32,070 nucleotides of DNA from an uncultured Acidimicrobiaceae bacterium (lineage in GTDB: Bacteria > Actinomycetota > Acidimicrobiia > Spongiisociales > UBA5794): positions 1-32,070 of the forward strand of contig CAMYKI010000032.1 of the NCBI GenBank assembly GCA_947258985.1. The letters run 5' to 3'. This document shows positions 26,496 through 32,070 of this stretch, one piece after another. How positions within the stretch are numbered: the stretch's first letter is position 1; each line of letters opens with the position of its first letter. The notes below the pieces were generated by a model that saw nothing but the letters and a program-made list of their open reading frames with translations, had not been told where the DNA came from and ran no database searches. Position numbers and translations under genes: made by a program.

Positions 26496-28109
26496 ATGAC
26501 TCCAACCCGTATCGCCTCTTGGACGGATCTTCAAGACCGAACACCCGCGGGAGTACTCGTCGGAAACACCGATCTCGTGGTCGTCCGGCACGATGAGAAC
26601 GTTTCCGTTCTCTATGGGCGATGTCTGCACCGCGGGGCGTTGCTCGCCGACGGCAGCATCGTCGGCCGGAACCTCGTGTGCGGTCTCCACGGTTGGGATT
26701 ACCGCTTCGATACCGGAGTGTCTCAGTACGCCAACGATGAGGTGCTCGAGAAGTTCACAGCATGGGTAGAGGACGGCGCCGTCTATATCGATGCCGACGA
26801 GGTGACCGAGTTCGAGCGGCGCCACCCCCAGCCCTACGACCGCGCCAGCTACCAGGGCGCCTATCAGGATCCTCACGGAACGCCGGCCGAGCCTCACGTC
26901 AAGCTGATCCGGCAGCTTGCTTCGGACGGCCTGTCCAAGTTGGGCCACCACGGCCCGCTGGCGGCAATGGGAGTCCCCAGGGATCAGTTGCCCACTTGGG
27001 ACGATATCCAGATCGTCACTGCCCAGTTGGCCAGGCCACCACTGCTGGACGACGACGAAGTCGCCACCGACCTGGTGGTCGGCCCGAGAGCGACCCGACC
27101 CCTGCATTTGGACATCCCGATCATCGTCTCGGACATGTCCTTCGGCGCACTCTCCTATGAAGCAAAGGTGGCACTGGCCAAAGGTGCGGAACTCTCGGGA
27201 ACCGGAATCTGTTCGGGCGAGGGCGGCATGCTCGAAGACGAGCAGAAGGCCAACTCCCGCTACTTCTACGAGCTGGCCTCGGCCAGGTTTGGGTTCTCCT
27301 GGGACAAGCTCGATCGTGTCCAGGCATTCCATTTCAAGGGCGGTCAGGGAGCCAAGACCGGCACCGGAGGCCATCTCCCCGGCCCCAAAGTCACCGGACT
27401 CATCGCCGAGACTCGAGGCCTCGAGGAAGGACAGCCGGCGGTATCGCCGGCCAGGTTCCCGGACTGGGTGACCCCCGCGCAGATAGCCGAATTCGCCGCG
27501 GAGGTAAGGGATCGAACCGGCGGCATCCCCATCGGATACAAGCTATCCGCCCAGCACATCGAAGAGGACCTCGACGCCGCTTTCGAGGTCGGGGTCGACT
27601 ACGTGATCCTCGACGGGCGCGGCGGCGGCACAGGAGCCGCCCCGACGCTCTTCCGCGACAACATCTCAGTGCCTACGATCCCGGCGCTGACGCGTGCCAG
27701 GCATCACCTCGACGAAGCAGGCAAGAGCGGCGCCGTCACCCTGATCATCACCGGCGGGTTGCGCACCCCGGCCGACTTCGTGAAGGCTCTCGCTCTGGGT
27801 GCCGATGGAATCGCCGTTTCCAACTCGGCGATCCAGGCGATCGGCTGTCTCGGGATGAGAGCCTGCAACACCAACAACTGTCCTGTCGGCATCGCCACAC
27901 AGAAGGGTCACCTGAGAGCACGGCTGGTGATCGACGACGCCGCGGCCCGGCTGGATCGTTTCTTCACGGCATCCGTCGACCTCATGAAGGTGCTGGCCAG
28001 GGCAACCGGGCACCAGTCGCTCAGCGATTTCTCTATCGACGATCTGACAACGTTCAAGCGCGCCATGGCCGATCTGGCGGGGGTTCCGTACGGGGGGATC
28101 CGTTCCTAG
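26496..28109 (+). CDS. Rieske [2Fe-2S] domain fused to glutamate synthase-like FMN domain
   Basis: This 537-residue cytoplasmic protein starts with a Rieske domain whose ligands are all present: Cys43 and His45 (CLHRGA), Cys62 and His65 (CGLHGWDY). From about residue 150 on it is a GltB-type FMN barrel, with FHFKGGQGAKTGTGGHLPG and later DGRGGGTGAAP. It ends with a cysteine set like the glutamate synthase [3Fe-4S] site, Cys451, Cys457 and Cys462 (CLGMRACNTNNCPVGIATQ). It lacks the glutaminase domain, and no gltD-like partner is nearby. It may therefore be an FMN oxidoreductase with its own electron-entry domain rather than a true glutamate synthase. The start was chosen at ATG 26496; the open frame extends nine codons upstream. 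Confidence 0.88.
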   Translation: MTPTRIASWTDLQDRTPAGVLVGNTDLVVVRHDENVSVLYGRCLHRGALLADGSIVGRNLVCGLHGWDYRFDTGVSQYANDEVLEKFTAWVEDGAVYIDADEVTEFERRHPQPYDRASYQGAYQDPHGTPAEPHVKLIRQLASDGLSKLGHHGPLAAMGVPRDQLPTWDDIQIVTAQLARPPLLDDDEVATDLVVGPRATRPLHLDIPIIVSDMSFGALSYEAKVALAKGAELSGTGICSGEGGMLEDEQKANSRYFYELASARFGFSWDKLDRVQAFHFKGGQGAKTGTGGHLPGPKVTGLIAETRGLEEGQPAVSPARFPDWVTPAQIAEFAAEVRDRTGGIPIGYKLSAQHIEEDLDAAFEVGVDYVILDGRGGGTGAAPTLFRDNISVPTIPALTRARHHLDEAGKSGAVTLIITGGLRTPADFVKALALGADGIAVSNSAIQAIGCLGMRACNTNNCPVGIATQKGHLRARLVIDDAAARLDRFFTASVDLMKVLARATGHQSLSDFSIDDLTTFKRAMADLAGVPYGGIRS

Positions 28110-28198
28110 ATCCGATTCGGCGCTCTCCCCTGCAGCCGCAAAGGACTTCCTCCTGGCGAAAGCGTTGATCACTACCGCAATGACTGCAACAGCAGTCG

Positions 28199-28369
28199 TT
28201 AAGCCCGCCTGCAGGCGTGACGCCCGGTGATTGGCTCGAGACCGAGGTTCCGGCACCCGAAGGTGAGATCAGCATCCGGGATCACGCGGCGCCCGACCAT
28301 ACTGGCGAAGGAGATCGATCCGATCGGATAGCCAACCAGCGCCAGCCCTGCAGCAACACCCGGGTTCAT
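28199..28369 (-). pseudogene. PlsY-like glycerol-3-phosphate acyltransferase, truncated or frameshifted
   Basis: A 56-codon frame starts at an ATG (28367-28369) that overlaps the stop of the PEP-utilising gene (ATGA), so the start of a coupled gene is preserved. Residues 1-35 (GLALVGYPIGSISFASMVGRR, then VIPDADL) look like the first membrane segment and loop of PlsY-type acyltransferases, normally about 200 residues or more. The frame then stops with TAA at 28199. In another frame just downstream (about 28215 to 28110) the sequence reads QAGLTTAVAVIAVVINAF, which resembles the next PlsY membrane helix. A frameshift plus deletion is the simplest reading. The rest is cut off by the end of the Rieske fusion gene. 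Confidence 0.5.
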
Positions 28370-30630
28370 TCGGACGACTCCGCTTCGACAACGATTGTGC
28401 CCGCGTAGCCATCGACCACGACGGTTGCGCCATCGGGCAATCGAGTGGCACCTGCCACCGAAACCACGCATGGGATGCGGTACTCCCTGGCCACGATGCT
28501 GCTGTGCGATAGCATCCCGCCGGCCTCCGCTACGACTGCTCCGGCGCGAGCAAACAGCGGAGTCCAGCCAACGTCGCTGTACGGAATCGCGATGACGTCG
28601 CCCGGGCCGACCTTGCCGAAGTCACCGGTATCGCGTACGACACGAAGCGAACCGCGGTGGTGGCCCCGCGACGTCGGAATACCGGCGAGAGCGCCAGCCC
28701 GCTCGTCAACGCGTGTTGGCACAAAGTCATCGCCGTAGATGATCTCCGGCATCACGACGTCCTCTAGTGACTCCATATCTTTGCGGCGCGACCGGACGAG
28801 ATCGAGCGGGAGGGTCTCGACAGGTTGCCCCAGGAGTGCGCTGCGGACCTCGTCGAGGTATAGGTACATCACATCGTCGGCAGTATCCAGCAGGCCGCGG
28901 TCAACGAGACGACGGCCGATCTCGAGGAAGTACACCCGGAACAGCCCGTAGCCGTAGGTATAGGTGAAACTGACGTTCTCCCGGTGCTCGATGAACTCCC
29001 GGGTACGATCACGAAGCGACCGTAACAGAGGCCGCATGACGGCACTCAGCTCCGGTTCGATGGCGCTCCACGATCTTCGTTGGGCATCACCGTGGGTTGC
29101 CGCATGGTCGAGGGCCAGCTTCACAACAACATCAGGCGTTTCCCTCCAGGGCACAACGGAGAAGTCATTGCCGCTGGCCGATAGATGTCCGAACCGATCA
29201 ATGAAATCGTTGAACTGGGCGCGCAGCTCATCGGGAGCGGCCACCATGCCGTCTCGCTTGATTGCTCCGATAGTGCCGTCGTCGAGCTTCTCGAGGGCGG
29301 CACTCAGTTCGTCGAGGTGCACATTGGGATTCAATTCGGCAAGCTCGGCAGTGCCCCCGATGTCGATTGATTCCGGATCCAACCCGGCGCTGCGGAGCCG
29401 TTTCCTGAGTAGACCGTTGTGCATGTTCGCCAGCAGGGGTGTGACGATATTTGCGTAGGCAGCTCGAATGCCAATATCGCTCAGGGCGCGCACGTCGCTC
29501 AGCAGCGCAGAGTCGGGGCGAGAGGCGAGCTCGTCGACATCGAACTTGCCGTACGCGGCTCGGAGGTAGCGAACCTCCGCGGTGACCGACCTGCCGTACC
29601 GCGACTTGCGAGCACCCATCCGCAGCATCCGAGGCAAGAGCTTCATGGTTGCGGCGGAGGGCTTGAATTTCGGTTGCTCCAACCCGGCCGGCAGACCAAG
29701 CAGCAGCTCGAGGGAATCACGCGGCATCCCCAGCAGCTCGAAGATTTCGCCAATGGCACCCATGTTGAAGTATGAGCGATACGAGAAGGACTTGGCGAGG
29801 GTCTCGGGACGGATGTTGTTCGGTCCGATCGCCTCCGTGAACAGGTCAACCCAGGCCTGGTTGACCATTGGTACGTTGACCGACCAAACAAGCGGCTTGA
29901 TCATGCCCGGCATGACCTCCCGGGAGATCCGATTCGAGTAGATGGATACCTCTTCGAGGCCGGTTATCGGACGGAGCTGCACCCACCAAACCTGCTCCCC
30001 ATCCCAGACCCATTCCAGGTCAATTGGTGCCTCGTATGCGATGGCCATCCGCACCGTTGCCGCAACTATCTCGCTCACTGTGTCGTCGTTGATCAGTGCC
30101 GACTCAGGCCGCTCTACCCAGCTTCCCCAGCGATGAATCCATCGATCGGGAGTCATCCCATCGTCCACCAGGCGATCACCGCGCCCGGCCACAGCCTCCA
30201 CGACTACCTCATTGAGACCCGTGATCGGGTTGCGGGAGAAGGCAACGCCCGAGACAATCGGGTTTACCATTGCCTGAATCATCACGCTCACTGCAATGTC
30301 ATCGTCGCTACCGAGATGATCTGCATAGGCCGCGACCCGCTCGGACCTACCAGAGGCCCTAACCCGAGCCGCCGCTGCCGCGACGTCATGGACTGGTACG
30401 TCTAGCTCGGAGACAAACTGACCTGCATAGGAGGCCACGGAACTGTCTTCAACGTTTGCTGAAGAGCGAACTGCATAAAGCAGCGACCCGTCGAGCATAT
30501 GCGCAGATTGTTCAGAGATCGGTTCATCGAACGGGATGACCCAGGTTGCCGGGACCCGTTCACCATTGGCGATCAACCAGCTGACGTGGCGCGCCTTGCC
30601 CCCTGTTCTCGCCGCAGGAACACCTGACAA
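28366..30630 (-). CDS. PEP-synthase-like protein (ATP-grasp plus phosphohistidine domain), no PEP barrel
   Basis: The 754-residue protein has an N-terminal ATP-grasp (PPDK_N type) part with GGKARH, the signature VRSSANVEDSSVASYAGQF (from about 53) and WVQLRPITGLEE. A long central helical part (about 235-640) has no clear signature. A C-terminal swivelling domain contains the phosphate-carrying His709 (GGMLSHSSIVAREY). The PEP/pyruvate-binding TIM barrel of PEP synthase is absent, so the layout is like rifampin phosphotransferase: ATP phosphorylates His709 and the phosphate passes to an unknown acceptor. The ATP-grasp N-terminus is short, with only about 20 residues between VPATWVIP and VRSS. 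The TTG start is weak and only 12 further sense codons are open upstream. A broken plsY-like gene is coupled downstream. Confidence 0.8.
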   Translation of the reverse strand: MSGVPAARTGGKARHVSWLIANGERVPATWVIPFDEPISEQSAHMLDGSLLYAVRSSANVEDSSVASYAGQFVSELDVPVHDVAAAAARVRASGRSERVAAYADHLGSDDDIAVSVMIQAMVNPIVSGVAFSRNPITGLNEVVVEAVAGRGDRLVDDGMTPDRWIHRWGSWVERPESALINDDTVSEIVAATVRMAIAYEAPIDLEWVWDGEQVWWVQLRPITGLEEVSIYSNRISREVMPGMIKPLVWSVNVPMVNQAWVDLFTEAIGPNNIRPETLAKSFSYRSYFNMGAIGEIFELLGMPRDSLELLLGLPAGLEQPKFKPSAATMKLLPRMLRMGARKSRYGRSVTAEVRYLRAAYGKFDVDELASRPDSALLSDVRALSDIGIRAAYANIVTPLLANMHNGLLRKRLRSAGLDPESIDIGGTAELAELNPNVHLDELSAALEKLDDGTIGAIKRDGMVAAPDELRAQFNDFIDRFGHLSASGNDFSVVPWRETPDVVVKLALDHAATHGDAQRRSWSAIEPELSAVMRPLLRSLRDRTREFIEHRENVSFTYTYGYGLFRVYFLEIGRRLVDRGLLDTADDVMYLYLDEVRSALLGQPVETLPLDLVRSRRKDMESLEDVVMPEIIYGDDFVPTRVDERAGALAGIPTSRGHHRGSLRVVRDTGDFGKVGPGDVIAIPYSDVGWTPLFARAGAVVAEAGGMLSHSSIVAREYRIPCVVSVAGATRLPDGATVVVDGYAGTIVVEAESSE

Positions 30631-30756
30631 GAGTTCGATAGAAGGTTTCTCCCCTCTTGGTGCCTAGTCCGTATTCGGTTCTGTCTCAAAAGAAGGATGA
30701 CACCCAAGCCTATGGTGTGACATCAGCCAGAGACGATAGTTGTGAGGAGAGGTGCT

Positions 30757-31740
30757 GTGGGAGAGAAGGTGGCGGTGCTCCTATGTGGGTACGGCGAGAT
30801 CGAGGAATACGACGAGTTTGCTGAGTACAACGAGCGGTCGTTCAAACTGCTGGTTTCCAAGTCGATCAAATTCCCGGATTTCTCCATTCCTTTCTTGTCG
30901 CGACGCCTCGAACGGGCACAGAAGAAGGAGTGGCACGCTGCCAACCACTACCACTCCCCCCATAACGACATCTTCGAACAGCAACGAGAAGGCATCGAGA
31001 GGAATCTTCGTGAGGTATACGGCGATGAGGTTGGCGTATTCAAGGCGTTCAACTTCGTGCCTCCCTATCTGCCGGATCAGGTCCTGCGCGAAATCCGGTC
31101 ACAAGGGTTCGACAAGCTGGTGATATACCCGTGGCTGGTCGTTGATTCGGTCTTCACCAGCGGCCTTGCACTCGAGCAGATCAACGAGGCGCTCCGGCCC
31201 GACCCGAGTTGGATCAAGGGCATGCGCTACCTGCCGTCGTTCTGGGAGCGAAAGGACTTCCAGCAGCGACTGATCGACCAGACCGAGGAAGCCATTGCCC
31301 CGCTGCTCGAACGATACGCTCCAAGCCAGGTTGGAGTGATGCTGTGCCTTCACGGCTGTCCTCTCGAAAGCAAGGGCTACGAGACCGGGGTCCGCGAGAG
31401 CGAAGCCCTGTACTACGCGCTGCAGGAGACACTGGTGCGCAAGTTCCCGCTCATCACGCCGGGTTGGATGAACCATCCGGTTCCGGGCAAGTGGACCACC
31501 CCCGATGTGGACCAAGCTGCCAAGAACCTGATCACGCTTGGGGCAAAAGCGATCGTCTTCGTACCGATCGGTTTTGTCACAGAGAACCACGAGACCCAGC
31601 TCGACATCGGCTACACCATCGACAAGGTCAAGGACGACGTGGAGTCAGTGCACCTTCCAACCCTCAACAGCGACCCCGAACTCTTGAAGATGGGCGCCGA
31701 GTGGATTCGTCCCCTGATCGACGAGTTGCGTACGTCCTAG
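30757..31740 (+). CDS. hemH: Ferrochelatase family protein (protoheme or coproheme type)
   Basis: This 327-residue protein inserts Fe2+ into a porphyrin in heme synthesis. The two catalytic landmarks are present with family spacing: His199 (CLHGCP) and Glu279 (VTENHETQLDI), 80 residues apart, close to the spacing in B. subtilis HemH. Most of the remaining sequence is divergent from common ferrochelatases, for example the N-terminus KVAVLLCGYGEIEEYDEF instead of the usual nPGxP-type start. In actinobacteria such enzymes usually act on coproporphyrin III; I cannot tell which substrate applies here. GTG 30757 follows GGAGAGG; GTG 30742 would add five residues. It is divergent from the PEP-synthase-like gene. 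Confidence 0.75.
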   Translation: MGEKVAVLLCGYGEIEEYDEFAEYNERSFKLLVSKSIKFPDFSIPFLSRRLERAQKKEWHAANHYHSPHNDIFEQQREGIERNLREVYGDEVGVFKAFNFVPPYLPDQVLREIRSQGFDKLVIYPWLVVDSVFTSGLALEQINEALRPDPSWIKGMRYLPSFWERKDFQQRLIDQTEEAIAPLLERYAPSQVGVMLCLHGCPLESKGYETGVRESEALYYALQETLVRKFPLITPGWMNHPVPGKWTTPDVDQAAKNLITLGAKAIVFVPIGFVTENHETQLDIGYTIDKVKDDVESVHLPTLNSDPELLKMGAEWIRPLIDELRTS

Positions 31741-31761
31741 AGGCCGGCCCGGAGCATTCTT

Positions 31762-32070
31762 CTACCCGGGGTCAATCGTGTTCGCCTCGGGTTCCTCATC
31801 GTCGTCGAGGACGGACTCGAGGTGAGCAAGAATCGACTGAACCCGATCTACGCAGGCAACCGCGGTGCGGGCCAGCTTCCAGGCGGTTGGTCCTGCAAGC
31901 ACGGTGAGGGGAAGTGCCAGAGTCCGCGCTGCTGGGCTCACCCACGATCGCAGCTCTGAACGCGACGGGACGGGCACCCCTCCGATAGCTGCCGGATGGA
32001 CCTCGACCTCCGCAGGCTCAGTTGCGTCCAGACGAAGCCTGCTGATCTTGGGTCCCGGTCGCAGGCCGCC
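31762..32070 (-). CDS. Hypothetical protein, C-terminal part, runs off the window
   Basis: The frame is open from the right edge to a stop at 31762-31764, giving at least 102 residues. It contains an Ala/Leu-rich stretch (SPAARTLALPLTVLAGPTAWKLARTAVACVDR) that may be an amphipathic or membrane-associated helix, and an acidic end (ESVLDDDEEPEANTIDPG). No family is recognised. An internal GTG at 31977 could also be a start, but the continuous open frame to the edge favours a longer gene. It converges on the ferrochelatase gene. Confidence 0.5.
   Translation of the reverse strand, partial: GGLRPGPKISRLRLDATEPAEVEVHPAAIGGVPVPSRSELRSWVSPAARTLALPLTVLAGPTAWKLARTAVACVDRVQSILAHLESVLDDDEEPEANTIDPG

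Noticed and set aside
26412-27374. Minus-strand open frame opposite the Rieske fusion gene
   Set aside because: It is a shadow of the Rieske/GltB coding sequence with no domain of its own.
30700-30718. ACACC...GGTGT inverted repeat upstream of the ferrochelatase gene
   Set aside because: The five-base arms are short and the outer bases do not pair without a gap; chance occurrence is likely.

Overview
The window is GC-rich, densely coded bacterial chromosome and most resembles an uncultured actinomycete; an Acidimicrobiia-like lineage is my guess, not something a marker gene proves. Supporting signs are an ECF42-type sigma factor with its DGPF partner, a DrrAB-type exporter with a TetR regulator, a TadE/TadG pair, an actinobacterial-type cellobiose phosphorylase, frequent ATGA gene overlaps and several putative leaderless starts. 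No rRNA, tRNA, CRISPR array or complete insertion sequence was found.

Left part (1-10 kb): a truncated helix-turn-helix gene at the edge, then a large RND/MMPL-type transporter (389-3292). A zinc-ribbon/class III nucleotide cyclase/AAA/TPR protein (3327-6815) is divergent from a stand-alone cyclic-nucleotide-binding domain protein (6896-7333), which together suggest a local second-messenger module. An ECF42 sigma factor and DGPF protein follow, then a secreted, membrane-anchored protein of unknown role.

Middle (10-21 kb): coupled TadG- and TadE-like pilus-assembly or secreted proteins, class I fumarase, and a translationally coupled ABC ATPase-permease-TetR operon. That operon carries two GACANNNTGTC palindromes exactly two helical turns apart over its promoter. 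Next are a membrane protein, an SCP2-like remnant, cellobiose phosphorylase, and a DUF1295/steroid-reductase-like membrane protein.

Right part (21-32 kb): the most unusual locus is a three-gene minus-strand set. It encodes a PAP2-like membrane protein fused to a kinase-like domain, a coupled lipoprotein, and a second membrane protein with a paralogous kinase-like domain fused to an LPG-synthase/UPF0104-type membrane region. The second kinase domain has HRH where HRD is expected, and the PAP2 motifs are degenerate. Divergent from it is a Rieske-glutamate synthase (FMN) fusion. Then come a PEP-synthase-like protein lacking the PEP-binding barrel and a coupled but broken PlsY-like gene, a divergent ferrochelatase, and a partial gene running off the right edge.
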